Origin: Herbaspirillum seropedicae
GTDB taxonomy: Bacteria; Pseudomonadota; Gammaproteobacteria; Burkholderiales; Burkholderiaceae_D
Reading direction: 5' to 3'
Assembly: GCF_001040945.1 (NCBI RefSeq)
Contig: NZ_CP011930.1
Location: forward strand, 3,653,021-3,717,020
Length of the DNA: 64,000 nucleotides
Below the pieces are notes generated by a model. The model ran no database searches and was not told where the DNA came from. It was given only the letters and a program-made list of their open reading frames with translations. The translations under genes were made by a program, and so were the position numbers. Shown here piece after piece: positions 1-9,642 of the stretch. Each line of letters starts with the position of its first letter. The first letter of the stretch is position 1.

Positions 1-564
1 CACCGGCAGGTTGATGAAGAAGGCGTAGTGCCAACTGACGTTCTCGGTCAGCCAACCGCCCATCACCGGCCCCAATACCGGGCCAAGAATGGCGGTCGCA
101 CCGAACATGGCGTTGCCGACCGGCTGCTGGGAGCGCGGCAGGCGAGTGGCGATGATGGTCATGGCGGTCGGGATCAGCGCACCGCCGGTGAAGCCCTGCC
201 CGACCCGGCCCACGATCATCATCGGCAGCGTGGTCGACAGGCCGCACAGCACCGAGAACAAGGTGAACAGGCTGGCGGCGGTCAGCAGCAGCACGCGCAG
301 GCCCAGCAGCCGCTCCAGCCAGGCCGACATGGGGATGATGACGATCTCGGCCACCAGGTAGGCGGTGGCGATCCAGGTGCCTTCGGTGCCGGAGGCGCCG
401 ATCTCGCCCTGGATGGTGGGTAGCGAAGAATTGACGATGGAGATGTCCAGCGTGGCCATCAATGCGCCCAGCGTGCCGGCCGCGACCGCCAGCCAGGCGG
501 CGGCGTCGGCTTTCTCGCCGTTGGCCCCGGCAGCGGCCATGGGCTTGGCGGGAGCGCTGCTCAC
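1..564 (-). CDS. emrB: EmrB-type MFS drug efflux transporter (partial)
   Basis: Inner-membrane proton-driven exporter of the DHA2 (14-helix) family that works with the adjacent HlyD-type adaptor to pump drugs across the envelope. Only the N-terminal 188 residues are in the window; the gene runs off the left edge. The visible part has a leading hydrophobic helix with the DHA2 motif LDxSIVNxxLP (LDISIVNSSLP), then GFTGGALIPTAMTII and a G-rich helix ending before WHYAFFINLPV, a hallmark of EmrB proteins. The GTG start overlaps the emrA stop as GTGA, so the two are translationally coupled. An ATG 24 bases further in is an alternative start. Probably controlled by the divergent MarR regulator. Confidence 0.9.
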   Translation of the reverse strand, partial: MSSAPAKPMAAAGANGEKADAAAWLAVAAGTLGALMATLDISIVNSSLPTIQGEIGASGTEGTWIATAYLVAEIVIIPMSAWLERLLGLRVLLLTAASLFTLFSVLCGLSTTLPMMIVGRVGQGFTGGALIPTAMTIIATRLPRSQQPVGNAMFGATAILGPVLGPVMGGWLTENVSWHYAFFINLPV

Positions 565-1754
565 TGCGGCTCCTTGCGTGTGGCGTTGGCCTCACTGCTG
601 CGCTCGCGCAGGTCGCGCAACTCGTCCTTGGCGGCGATGGTGTTGACCTCCACCGTCACCGACAAGCCGGCGACGAAAGCGCGGGTCTCCTCGGGGGTGG
701 CGTCGATGGCCACGCGCACCGGCACGCGCTGGACGATCTTGGTGAAATTGCCGGTGGCGTTCTGTGGCGGCAGCAGCGAGAACTGCGCGCCAGTCCCCGG
801 CGAGAGGCTTTCCACATGGCCGTGGAATTCCACGCCCGGCAAGGCATCGACCTTGATGATGGCAGGCTGGCCGATGCGCATGATACCGATCTGGGTTTCC
901 TTGAAGTTGGCCGAGACGTAGAAGCGGGTCGGCACCACGGTCATCATGCGCGTACCGGGCGAGACGAACTGGCCGACGCGCACCTGCTTGTCGCCGATGC
1001 GGCCATCGACGCTGGCGCGGATCTCGGTATAGCCGAGGTTGACGCTGGCAGCGTCGTACTGGGCCTTGGCCGTCTCACCCTGGGCTTGCGCCTGGCGCAC
1101 CTGGGCCTGCAGCGAGCGCACCCGCAGCTGGGCGGCGTCAAGCGCGGCGCGGCGGGCAGCCACAGTGCTGCGCGCCTGGGCCTGCTGGTTGTGCAGGGTG
1201 GTCAGGCGTTCGCGGGTCTCGGCGCCGGAGGCGGCCAGGGGCGTGTAGCGCTCCACCTCGGCCGTGGCAAAGCGGGCATCCTCGTCGGCAGCGGCCAATT
1301 GTGCCTTGGCCTGGGCGATGGCGGCCTGCTGTTCGGCCAGTTGGGCGTTGGCGGCTTCTTCGCTGGCGGCGGCGGCGTCGATCTGGGCCTTGGCCTGGGC
1401 GGCCTGCGCCGAATAATCGCGGGCGTCGATGCGCACCAGCGGCTGGCCCGCCTTGACGATCTGGTTGTCAGCCACCAGCACCTGGTCGACATAGCCGCTG
1501 ACCTTGGAGGACACCGTCACGCTGTCTGCCTGGACGAAGGCATCGTTGGTGCTTTCCAGATACTTGCCGCGGAACTGGTAGTACAGTACCCAGGCCGCCA
1601 CGATCACCAGCACGACCACCAGCAAGGCGCGCAGGATGAAACGGGCGCGCGGATTCATGCGTTTTTTGGGGGCGCTGCCCTGCTTGTCGTCCGAGCGTGG
1701 CGCATCGGCCTGGTCCGGCTCGGCCGGGGTCTGGTGAGGAGTGGCGTCTGTCAT
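561..1754 (-). CDS. emrA: EmrA/HlyD-family membrane fusion protein of efflux pump
   Basis: Periplasmic adaptor linking the EmrB pump to an outer-membrane channel. 397 residues, the usual length. A short charged cytoplasmic tail is followed by one membrane anchor (about residues 38-62), a biotinyl-lipoyl-like half motif, a long Ala/Gln-rich alpha-helical hairpin (about 105-220), and the second lipoyl half followed by the beta-barrel domain with VGQFVSPGTRMMTVVP and a YVSANFKETQ segment typical of EmrA. The ATG follows an AGGAT-like ribosome site. First gene of the emrAB operon, divergent from the marR gene with about 110 bases between starts. Confidence 0.93.
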   Translation of the reverse strand: MTDATPHQTPAEPDQADAPRSDDKQGSAPKKRMNPRARFILRALLVVVLVIVAAWVLYYQFRGKYLESTNDAFVQADSVTVSSKVSGYVDQVLVADNQIVKAGQPLVRIDARDYSAQAAQAKAQIDAAAASEEAANAQLAEQQAAIAQAKAQLAAADEDARFATAEVERYTPLAASGAETRERLTTLHNQQAQARSTVAARRAALDAAQLRVRSLQAQVRQAQAQGETAKAQYDAASVNLGYTEIRASVDGRIGDKQVRVGQFVSPGTRMMTVVPTRFYVSANFKETQIGIMRIGQPAIIKVDALPGVEFHGHVESLSPGTGAQFSLLPPQNATGNFTKIVQRVPVRVAIDATPEETRAFVAGLSVTVEVNTIAAKDELRDLRERSSEANATRKEPQ

Positions 1755-1807
1755 TTTTTATCCTAGTGTCGGGGCAAGCCTTGGCAGGAATGCGCTTCAG
1801 TTTTGAT

Positions 1808-1824
1808 CCGTTTCAACGAAACGG
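1808..1824. promoter_or_regulatory. Perfect inverted repeat in the emrA/marR intergenic region
   Basis: CCGTTTC-AAC-GAAACGG: 7-base arms around a 3-base spacer, no mismatch. It lies between the divergent starts of emrA and the MarR gene, the place where a MarR dimer normally binds. A candidate operator; which regulator binds is inference. Confidence 0.55.
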
Positions 1825-1839
1825 CAATTTAATGAGGTA

Positions 1840-1852
1840 CCATATGATATGG
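1840..1852. promoter_or_regulatory. Perfect palindrome, second candidate MarR operator
   Basis: CCATAT-G-ATATGG, 6-base arms around one base. It ends 14 bases before the chosen marR start codon, so a bound repressor could block the marR message as well as the divergent promoter. AT-rich palindromes of this kind are common MarR-family targets. Confidence 0.6.
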
Positions 1853-1866
1853 CACAAGGAAAAACC

Positions 1867-2379
1867 ATGTCTACTCCATTTACATCCGATCACACCGCCG
1901 CCGCCGATGCGCTGCGCGATTTCTATGTGCGCTCGCATCGCACGCTGGACAAGCTCATGGCCGGCGAAGGGGCTTCCCTGGCGCGTAACAAGATGCTTGG
2001 CCACATCGAGCGCAACAGTCCGGTGCGGGCTGCCGACCTGGCGACAGCCTTCGGCTTTGCCCCGCGCACCATCACCGAGGCCATCGATGCGCTGGAACGC
2101 GACGGACTGGTGCAGCGCACTGGCGACATCAGCGACAGGCGCGTCAAGCACATCGCTTTGACAGCGGCGGGCAGAGAAGTGCTACGCGCTTCCGAGCCGG
2201 TCAAGAAGAGCTTCATCGATGGGCTCTTCACAGCGCTCGATGCTGACGAGGTCCATACGCTTACCCAGGTGCTGGGCAAGCTCAACGTGCGTTTGGCAGA
2301 GCTGGAAGAAGCCTATTGCGCCAAGGGAGAGGCAGGCACGGAGGCAGCGCCGGGCAAGCGCGGCCGCCGAAAGGAATAG
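1867..2379 (+). CDS. MarR-family transcriptional regulator
   Basis: Dimeric winged-helix repressor, likely ligand-responsive, of 170 residues. Residues of about 35-110 form the helix-turn-helix and wing: the segment PVRAADLATAFGFAPRTITE is the recognition helix region and GDISDRRVKHIALTAAG is the beta-wing with the conserved DxR. Long N- and C-terminal helices would form the dimer interface. The ATG chosen has AAGGA six to seven bases upstream; an in-frame ATG 18 bases earlier has no ribosome site and would overlap the palindromic operator. Divergent from emrAB, which it probably represses along with itself. Confidence 0.88.
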   Translation: MSTPFTSDHTAAADALRDFYVRSHRTLDKLMAGEGASLARNKMLGHIERNSPVRAADLATAFGFAPRTITEAIDALERDGLVQRTGDISDRRVKHIALTAAGREVLRASEPVKKSFIDGLFTALDADEVHTLTQVLGKLNVRLAELEEAYCAKGEAGTEAAPGKRGRRKE

Positions 2380-2399
2380 GACGAGGGGAAGATCGGGAG

Positions 2400-2423
2400 C
2401 GCACTGCTGAGTTCAGCAGTGCG
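2400..2423. terminator. Hairpin between convergent marR and pip
   Basis: CGCACTGCTG-AGTT-CAGCAGTGCG: 10 perfect base pairs and a 4-base loop in the short gap between two convergent genes. There is no T-run on either side, so it is a plausible but not classical terminator. Confidence 0.45.
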
Positions 2424-2487
2424 TAAAGACAGGCGATTGGTGGCGACTGGCGGCGTCAAATCGCGCCGCCCGCATTGAAGAACATGC

Positions 2488-4030
<1,543 letters not shown>

Positions 4031-4058
4031 GATGATTATTCCGTTTTAAATTATTTAA

Positions 4059-4081
4059 TCGAATCAATATTTCGACGAATC
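4059..4081. promoter_or_regulatory. Direct repeats CGAATCA, candidate Lrp sites
   Basis: CGAATCA occurs twice with starts 16 bases apart, just upstream of the Lrp-type gene in AT-rich DNA. Spaced degenerate repeats are typical of Lrp octamer wrapping. Function inferred from position only. Confidence 0.4.
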
Positions 4082-4163
4082 ATATTCCATCAACTTTATG
4101 AACCAAATAATGCCATAAATTCGGAAGCACCATTTTGTCGCCCAGGCGTAAAGTTGATCCCGT

Positions 4164-4180
4164 CGATTCGATATGAATCG
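4164..4180. promoter_or_regulatory. Inverted repeat upstream of acdS
   Basis: CGATTC-GATAT-GAATCG, perfect 6-base arms, about 40 bases before the acdS start. It shares the GAATC core with the direct repeats near the regulator gene, which suggests one protein, likely the Lrp-type regulator, binds at both ends of the intergenic region. Confidence 0.45.
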
Positions 4181-4222
4181 GACCTCAACCCTGACCTGAA
4201 TTCACCTGAACCGGAGCAACCC

Positions 4223-5290
4223 ATGCTGGCATTAGACAAACTCTTCCCGCGCAAGACGCTGGGCTTCTTCCCCTCCCCCATCCACAAGCTGGAACGTCTC
4301 TCCGCCATGCTGGGCGTGGAAGTCTGGGCCAAGCGTGATGACGTGTCCTCGGGCCTGGCCTTCGGCGGCAACAAGATCCGCAAGCTGGAATGGCTGGTGG
4401 CCGACGCACTGGCCAAGGGCTGCGACACACTGGTCTCGATCGGCAACATCCAGTCCAACCACACGCGCCAGGTATGCGCGGCCGCTGCCGCGGTGGGCAT
4501 GAAGTCCTATACCGTGCAGGAAACCTGGCTGGAATGGGATGACCCGGTCTACGACAAGGTCGGCAACATCCTGCTGACCCGCATCATGGGCGGCAATCCC
4601 ATCATGGGCGGCTATGGTTATTCCACCACCGAAAAAGACACCTGGGCCCGCGCCCTGGAAGAAGTGCGCGCCAAGGGCGGCAAGCCCTATGCGATCCCGG
4701 CTGGCGCTTCCGACCACCCGCTGGGCGGCCTGGGCTATGCCAACTTCGCCGATGAAGTGGCGATGCAGGAACAGCAGCTGGGCGTCTTCTTCGACAACAT
4801 CGTCGTGGCCACCTGCACCGGTTCCACCCAGGCCGGCATGGTGGTGGGCTTTGCCGCTCAGGAAAAACGTCGCCGCGTCATCGGCATCGACACCGCCGAC
4901 GACGAAGCCATGACCCGCCGCGCCGTCACCAAGATCGCCAACGACACCAGCGAACTGATCGCCTCCAAGGGTGGCAAGCGCGTCATCGTGCGTGATGCCG
5001 ACATCGAGATCATTCCCGACTACAGCGGCCCGGCCTATGGCCTGCCCAGCGAGCAGACCATCGCCGCCATCCGCACCGCAGCCGAGATGGAAGCCATGCT
5101 GACCGATCCGGTCTATGAAGGAAAATCCATCGACGGCCTGATCGACATGGCCAAGAAGGGACACTTCAAGGGCCAGCGCGTGTTGTATGCACACCTCGGC
5201 GGCGCACCGGCGCTCAACGCCTACTACAAGGCGTTTGAAGATCCGGAGAACCTGACCAAGCTGGCACGGGAAGCGCGCTACAAGGAATAA
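4223..5290 (+). CDS. acdS: 1-aminocyclopropane-1-carboxylate (ACC) deaminase
   Basis: PLP enzyme that cleaves the plant ethylene precursor ACC to 2-oxobutyrate and ammonia, a plant-growth-promotion trait. 355 residues. PLP-lysine motif FGGNKIRKLEW, substrate-binding IGNIQSNHTRQ, and PLP-phosphate CTGSTQAGM are visible. The two residues that separate true ACC deaminases from D-cysteine desulfhydrases are the ACC-type ones: Glu in DPVYEGKS and Leu in YAHLGGAPALNAY (desulfhydrases carry Ser/Thr and Thr). The ATG chosen follows CCGGAG; an in-frame ATG 69 bases upstream would lengthen the protein beyond the family norm. Slight C-terminal extension. Divergent from the Lrp regulator. Confidence 0.93.
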   Translation: MLALDKLFPRKTLGFFPSPIHKLERLSAMLGVEVWAKRDDVSSGLAFGGNKIRKLEWLVADALAKGCDTLVSIGNIQSNHTRQVCAAAAAVGMKSYTVQETWLEWDDPVYDKVGNILLTRIMGGNPIMGGYGYSTTEKDTWARALEEVRAKGGKPYAIPAGASDHPLGGLGYANFADEVAMQEQQLGVFFDNIVVATCTGSTQAGMVVGFAAQEKRRRVIGIDTADDEAMTRRAVTKIANDTSELIASKGGKRVIVRDADIEIIPDYSGPAYGLPSEQTIAAIRTAAEMEAMLTDPVYEGKSIDGLIDMAKKGHFKGQRVLYAHLGGAPALNAYYKAFEDPENLTKLAREARYKE

Positions 5291-5334
5291 GGTCAGCGCG
5301 ACTGCGCAGCACAACTGCCGGCCTTTACAGCACA

Positions 5335-5368
5335 ACGGCCCGGACCTGTCATCGCAGGTCCGGGCCGT
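5335..5368 (+). terminator. Terminator hairpin after acdS
   Basis: Perfect 14-base-pair stem (ACGGCCCGGACCTG and its complement) with a 6-base loop. Followed by TCAGCTTTTG, a weak T-tract. Separates acdS from ompW. Confidence 0.75.
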
Positions 5369-5406
5369 TCAGCTTTTGCCTCATCGGGGTGCAGCCATGG
5401 CCGCGC

Positions 5407-5420
5407 TTGATCGGCATCAA
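5407..5420 (+). promoter_or_regulatory. FNR box upstream of ompW
   Basis: TTGAT-CGGC-ATCAA, a perfect match to the FNR/Anr consensus. Its centre is about 65 bases before the ompW start; a class II promoter would begin near 5455 and leave a short leader. ompW is a known FNR target in enterobacteria. The presumed regulator gene is about 2.4 kb downstream. Confidence 0.8.
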
Positions 5421-5478
5421 AGCCGGACAGCCACTTCACGCGTACCTTTCGCACATCCTCACTCGACAGGTAAAAACC

Positions 5479-6102
5479 GTGAAAAAAATCGTCACTATTG
5501 CTGCCGCTGCTGCGGCTTTCGCTTCCTCCTTCGCTGCCCCCGTCTTCGCCCAGGAGGCCCAGAGCCCATGGCTGGTGCGCGTGCGCGCCGTCCACCTGAG
5601 CCCGGAAAACAAGTCCGACCCCATCAACGGCCAGGGCGCTTCGGATCTGATCACGATCAACTCGAAGACCATCCCCGAAGTCGACATCAGCTACTTCTTC
5701 ACCAAGAACATCGCCGCTGAACTGGTGCTGACCTATCCGCAAGAACAGGACGTGCGCCTGAACGGTTCCAAGATCGGTACCTTCAAGCACCTGCCGCCCA
5801 GCCTGCTGGTGCAATACCACTTCATGCCTGACTCGGCCTTCAGCCCCTACGTCGGCGCCGGTATCAACTACACCCGCATCTCCAGCGTGAACATCTCGGG
5901 CGGTCTGCAACTGGACAACAGCAGCTTCGGCGGCGCCCTGCAGATCGGCGCGGACTACAAGATCAACAAGAACTGGCTGATCAATTTCGACATCAAGAAG
6001 GTGCAGATTTCCAGCGACGTGAAGACTGCCGCCGGCGCCAAGATCTCCAGCGTGAAGATCGATCCGTGGCTCATCGGCGTTGGCGTGGGTTACCGTTTCT
6101 AA
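5479..6102 (+). CDS. ompW: OmpW-family outer membrane protein
   Basis: Eight-stranded outer-membrane beta-barrel implicated in uptake of small hydrophobic molecules and in adaptation to low oxygen. 207 residues: signal peptide of about 24 residues ending AxA (PVFA|Q), then WLVRVRAVHLSPENKSD typical of OmpW, a central FKHLPPSLLVQYHF strand, and a C-terminal aromatic residue (VGVGYRF) as needed for BAM assembly. The GTG start has AGG eight bases upstream; the open frame continues upstream without a convincing start. Preceded by a perfect FNR box. Confidence 0.9.
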   Translation: MKKIVTIAAAAAAFASSFAAPVFAQEAQSPWLVRVRAVHLSPENKSDPINGQGASDLITINSKTIPEVDISYFFTKNIAAELVLTYPQEQDVRLNGSKIGTFKHLPPSLLVQYHFMPDSAFSPYVGAGINYTRISSVNISGGLQLDNSSFGGALQIGADYKINKNWLINFDIKKVQISSDVKTAAGAKISSVKIDPWLIGVGVGYRF

Positions 6103-6123
6103 GGTATTCTTGCCGCACCCAAA

Positions 6124-6167
6124 CGGCGCGATCCGTCATCCATGATGACCGGTCGCGTTGTTTTTTG
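6124..6167 (+). terminator. Rho-independent terminator after ompW
   Basis: Imperfect GC-rich stem (CGCGATCCGTCAT against ATGATGACCGGTCGCG) followed by TTGTTTTTT. Ends the ompW unit. Confidence 0.75.
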
Positions 6168-6313
6168 GGAAGCACGCTAACGTCCGCCATCGGCGACACG
6201 CCGACAGCCGGCCATCCTTGCAAACGCCATCCGCCATTTGCAGCGTTAGCTGGAGCAGTCTCATGCGGCATGCTCCCCTGTCCAACGTTTCACTGTACGT
6301 AGAGGTAACCACG

Positions 6314-7435
6314 ATGTCGACGACTTCGCAATCCCATAACCTGCCGGTCGCCCCAGGCGCACCGATGCCCCACCGCAAGGTGATCCGATCCTGGGTGATC
6401 CCCCTGAGCAAGCGCAGCACCGCCATCGCGCTGCTGCTCTCGGTAATCGATTTCGCACTGTTCGGCGCCAGCCTGGCCGCCATTGTCTGGGCGCCGTGGC
6501 TCCTGGCCAAGATCGCGCTGGGCGTGGTCAATGGCTTCATCATCGGCCGCCTGTTCATCCTCGGCCACGACGCCTGCCACCAGGCCTTCACGCCCAACCG
6601 CAAGCTCAACACCTGGCTGGGCCGCCTGCTGTTCATGCCTTCGCTGACGCCCTACAGCCTGTGGGCCGTCGGCCACAACGTGGTGCACCACGGCTACACC
6701 AACCTGAAGGGCTTCGACTTCGTCTGGCAGCCGCGTTCGCTCGAAGAGTTCAACGCCCTGCCGCGCTGGCGTCAGCGCCTGGAGCGCATCTATCGCAGCG
6801 GCTTCGGCCCCGGTCTGTACTACATGATCGACATGTGGTGGAAGCGCATGTATTTCCCCTCGAAGAAGCAGATGCCCACCCGCCGCGCCGAATTCATGTG
6901 GGATGGCGCACTGGTGACCGCCGTCGCTGCTGTCTGGGTCGGCGGCCTGGCCTGGGCCGCGCAGTCCACCGGACAATCGTTCTGGACCCTGCTGGTGACC
7001 GGCTTTGTCATTCCCCTGCTGTTCTGGAAGGCCATGATCGGCTTCGTGGTGTATGTCCACCACACCCATACTTCGGTCGCCTGGTACGACGACAAGGTCA
7101 CCTGGGCCGCTGCCCAGCCCTTCGTCTCCACCACCGTGCACCTGACCTTTGGCCGTTTCTGGGGCGCCCTGCTGCATCACATCATGGAGCACACCGCGCA
7201 CCACGTCGACATGAGCGTGCCGCTGTATCGCCTGAAGCAGGCGCAGAAGAAGCTGGAAACCATGCTGCCCGGTCGCATCGTCATCCAGCGTTTCTCCTGG
7301 CGCTGGTATTTCGATACCGCCCGTCGCTGCAAGCTCTACGACTTCAAGCGCCTGTGCTGGACTGACTACCGTGGCCGTCCCACCAGCCAGCCCCTGCCAC
7401 TGCCGGAAATGAGCAAGAGCATGGCCGAAGCATGA
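6314..7435 (+). CDS. Membrane fatty acid desaturase
   Basis: Integral-membrane di-iron acyl desaturase of about 373 residues that introduces a double bond using oxygen. All three histidine clusters are present: HDACH (residues 85-89), HNVVHH (121-126) and HxxxHTAHH near residue 300. Hydrophobic helices flank them. Start ATG has GAGGT eight bases upstream. It stands just upstream of the Fnr-type regulator and the cbb3 oxidase genes, which suggests membrane lipid adjustment with oxygen supply, but no FNR box is seen in front of it. Confidence 0.88.
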   Translation: MSTTSQSHNLPVAPGAPMPHRKVIRSWVIPLSKRSTAIALLLSVIDFALFGASLAAIVWAPWLLAKIALGVVNGFIIGRLFILGHDACHQAFTPNRKLNTWLGRLLFMPSLTPYSLWAVGHNVVHHGYTNLKGFDFVWQPRSLEEFNALPRWRQRLERIYRSGFGPGLYYMIDMWWKRMYFPSKKQMPTRRAEFMWDGALVTAVAAVWVGGLAWAAQSTGQSFWTLLVTGFVIPLLFWKAMIGFVVYVHHTHTSVAWYDDKVTWAAAQPFVSTTVHLTFGRFWGALLHHIMEHTAHHVDMSVPLYRLKQAQKKLETMLPGRIVIQRFSWRWYFDTARRCKLYDFKRLCWTDYRGRPTSQPLPLPEMSKSMAEA

Positions 7436-7809
7436 CCCCGCTGAGGACGCCCGTCCTCAGCACCGAAGTTTCACCGCCACGGAAGTTTCAATAACAAGAC
7501 GGTCGCATGGAAGGGCAATCGCGGGTCCCCGGTAACCCCGCGACACCGCCCACTTTCCCCCATCAAGGCCGCTCCCCTACCCTCATTGCAGCCCCTCTCC
7601 TTCTGTCCGCTTGCATCGAATTTGTGTGGTATTTCCCACCTCAATCTGGCGGTCTTCCGGCCTTCCGTAGCGTTGCCGGCCGTTTAGTTCCGACATGTTT
7701 GATCTGGGACAAGAAATGCCGTCTGATTCGGGAATACTGTGCTTCCTATATTGTTCCGCGCACTTAAAATCGAGTCATTCGATTGCCACATGTCCGCCGG
7801 GAACATCGT
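7436..7809. other. Intergenic region ahead of fnr
   Basis: No convincing gene. It starts with a 9-base-pair hairpin just after the desaturase stop (GCTGAGGAC-GCCC-GTCCTCAGC) without a T-run. A half-matching FNR-like sequence (TTGAT-CTGG-GACAA, from 7699) lies about 100 bases before fnr and could be an autoregulatory site, but the right half has two mismatches. Confidence 0.4.
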
Positions 7810-8646
7810 ATGAACCAGTCTTGCCACTCCACTCCGATCACCACGCCGGCTAACGCCGCTGCCCCCCTGACCCACTGCTCGTCGCTGACCGCGGCCCGCG
7901 AGGCTGCCGCCAGCTCGGCGCTGCGCAGCTGCACTGCCTGCGGCATGCACCAGTTGTGCCTGCCCATGGGTCTGGATGAGTCCGACATGAAGCGCCTGGA
8001 CAAGATCATCGGTCGCCGCAAGGTCGCCCGCGACGATTTCCTCTATCGCATCGGTGACCGCTTCACGGCGCTCTATGCGGTGCGCGTGGGCCATTTCAAG
8101 ACCTATCAGGAAAACCTGGACGGCGACCGCCAGATCACCGGCTTCCAGATGCCTGGCGAACTGCTGGGCATGGATGCGATCAGCACCGAACAGCATCAGT
8201 GCGACGCCGTGGCCCTGCAGGACAGCGAAGTCTGCGAGATCCCCTTCGCCCGCCTGGAACAGTTGTTCGGCCAGATTCCCCATCTGCTGCGCCACTTCCA
8301 TCGCATCATGAGCCACGAGATCACCAGCGAACAGAACGTCATCATGCTGCTGGGGAACATGCGTGCTGAACAGCGTTTTGCCGCCTTCCTGGTGAACCTC
8401 TCTTCACGCTACGCCGCACGCGGCTATTCCTCCACGCGTTTCCAGCTGCGCATGACACGCCAGGACGTGGGCAATTACCTCGGCCTGACCATTGAAAGCA
8501 TCAGCCGGCTGATCTCCAAGTTCCGCAAGCAGGGCTTGCTGGCCGTGGAGCAACGTGATGTGGAAGTAGTCGACCTGGCCGCATTGAAGCGCCTGGCCGC
8601 AGGCGTGGACGCCTGCACCGCGACGCCGACCCGCAGCACCAGCTGA
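7810..8646 (+). CDS. fnr: Fnr/Anr-type oxygen-sensing transcriptional regulator
   Basis: CRP/FNR-family regulator of 278 residues that senses oxygen through a [4Fe-4S] cluster. The four cluster cysteines are visible: Cys41, Cys44 and Cys50 (CTACGMHQLC) and Cys131 in the effector domain. A cyclic-nucleotide-like beta-roll (about 65-165) is followed by the dimer helix and a winged helix whose recognition helix carries E-S-I-S-R, the FNR signature contacting TTGAT. Oxygen loss should produce the DNA-binding dimer. Likely targets within this window are ompW, ccoNOQP and hemN, which have FNR boxes. The N-terminus is longer than E. coli FNR by about 20 residues. Confidence 0.93.
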   Translation: MNQSCHSTPITTPANAAAPLTHCSSLTAAREAAASSALRSCTACGMHQLCLPMGLDESDMKRLDKIIGRRKVARDDFLYRIGDRFTALYAVRVGHFKTYQENLDGDRQITGFQMPGELLGMDAISTEQHQCDAVALQDSEVCEIPFARLEQLFGQIPHLLRHFHRIMSHEITSEQNVIMLLGNMRAEQRFAAFLVNLSSRYAARGYSSTRFQLRMTRQDVGNYLGLTIESISRLISKFRKQGLLAVEQRDVEVVDLAALKRLAAGVDACTATPTRSTS

Positions 8647-8715
8647 GGGCTGGCCTCATCGGCCAGCGGGCCCGCAGTCAACGACCAACGGTCAACGGCC
8701 AACAGCGATCGGCCG

Positions 8716-8967
8716 CTAAGCGACGTGACGCAGACGTTCCCTGGGCAAGGTCTGCGTCAGCCTCACGGCCAGCAGGCCACAGATCGCAAAACTCACCCAG
8801 AAACAGAAGAACCCGACCGTGTAGGCGCCCAGCGCCTCCCACTCATGCCCGGCCGCCATGGCCAGGTCATCCGGGTTGAAGATGGAAAAGAATATTCCCT
8901 CGGCCGCCGTGGCCATCAGGAAAGCCACCCAGATCACGATGGCGATGTTGCGTTGCTGTTTGCGCAT
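8716..8967 (-). CDS. Small two-helix membrane protein, unknown function
   Basis: 83 residues with two predicted transmembrane helices (about 8-27 and 48-70) and basic ends. I do not recognise the family. It is preceded by GGAGACAG and sits between fnr and the fixH-ccoG-ccoPQON genes on the same strand as the oxidase cluster, so a role in the oxidase or its assembly is possible but unproven. Composition is like the neighbours. Confidence 0.6.
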   Translation of the reverse strand: MRKQQRNIAIVIWVAFLMATAAEGIFFSIFNPDDLAMAAGHEWEALGAYTVGFFCFWVSFAICGLLAVRLTQTLPRERLRHVA

Positions 8968-9039
8968 GGCTGTCTCCTTCAGTTATTTCTTCCGTAGACT
9001 GCCGATCTTTGCGTCGGCTCGGTGCTTCAGCTTAGCGCA

Positions 9040-9612
9040 TTATTCGGCCGGTGCGTAGGCCTCGGCATTCATTTCCATGCTGCGCTGTTGCGGCCACGCC
9101 CAGGTGCCGTGCAGGCGCCACACATGGCTGCCGTCTTCGGCCACCAGACGCCAGCGGGCCTGTTCCATTTCCACCAGCGGGACCGAGAAACTGCCGTCGG
9201 CGGCCGGCTGCACCTGCAGCGTACGGTCCTTGGACGGCTGGGTCGGGTGCACCAGGTTCAGGATCAGTGTCCGGCTTGCCTGATCGGCAAGCTGGGACTG
9301 CGCCTGCGGGGCCGGCTGGCGCAGTTGCAGGCGGCCACGCAGTACGCCGGCCGCCGGGTCATAGGCGATGTCGATGGCCGCGCCTAGGCGCTGGGCCTCG
9401 TGATCGCGGCGCAAGTCCTTGTTGATGGCCTTGCCCTGCTTGTAGTAGTCGTCCGCCACCAGCGCATCGGCGCGCGAGATGGCCAGCCAGGCCGTAAAGA
9501 CGCCCGCCACCACCACCACGGCCGGACCGGCCATCAGGAGCCAGGGCCAGCGATGGCGATACCAGGGAACAGCGGCAGCAGTGCTGGCGAACTTGGGAGA
9601 CATGGTCTGCAT
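9040..9612 (-). CDS. fixH: FixH/CcoH-like cbb3 oxidase assembly protein
   Basis: 190-residue membrane protein with one N-terminal helix (about 24-45) and a periplasmic Ig-like domain. The family signature after the helix is present: ISRADALVADDYYKQGKAIN. FixH/CcoH stabilises the cbb3-type cytochrome oxidase during assembly. Lies 30 bases downstream of ccoG on the same strand, as in other betaproteobacteria. Confidence 0.9.
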   Translation of the reverse strand: MQTMSPKFASTAAAVPWYRHRWPWLLMAGPAVVVVAGVFTAWLAISRADALVADDYYKQGKAINKDLRRDHEAQRLGAAIDIAYDPAAGVLRGRLQLRQPAPQAQSQLADQASRTLILNLVHPTQPSKDRTLQVQPAADGSFSVPLVEMEQARWRLVAEDGSHVWRLHGTWAWPQQRSMEMNAEAYAPAE

Positions 9613-9642
9613 GATTTCCTCTTTAGGTGAGATCGGGTCCGA

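Noticed and set aside
462..1766. Long plus-strand open frame opposite emrA
   Set aside because: Low-complexity Arg/Gly/His translation, an antisense shadow of a well-supported HlyD-family gene in high-GC DNA.
4223..5290. D-cysteine desulfhydrase as an alternative for acdS
   Set aside because: The Glu and Leu residues typical of ACC deaminase are kept instead of the Ser/Thr and Thr of desulfhydrases.
6305..6332. GTAACC-N16-CGCAAT near the desaturase start, like the ECF promoter
   Set aside because: The -10 box is a poor match and it overlaps the start codon, so transcription would begin inside the gene.
7699..7712. TTGAT-CTGG-GACAA upstream of fnr as an FNR box
   Set aside because: Right half has two mismatches; noted only in the intergenic entry.
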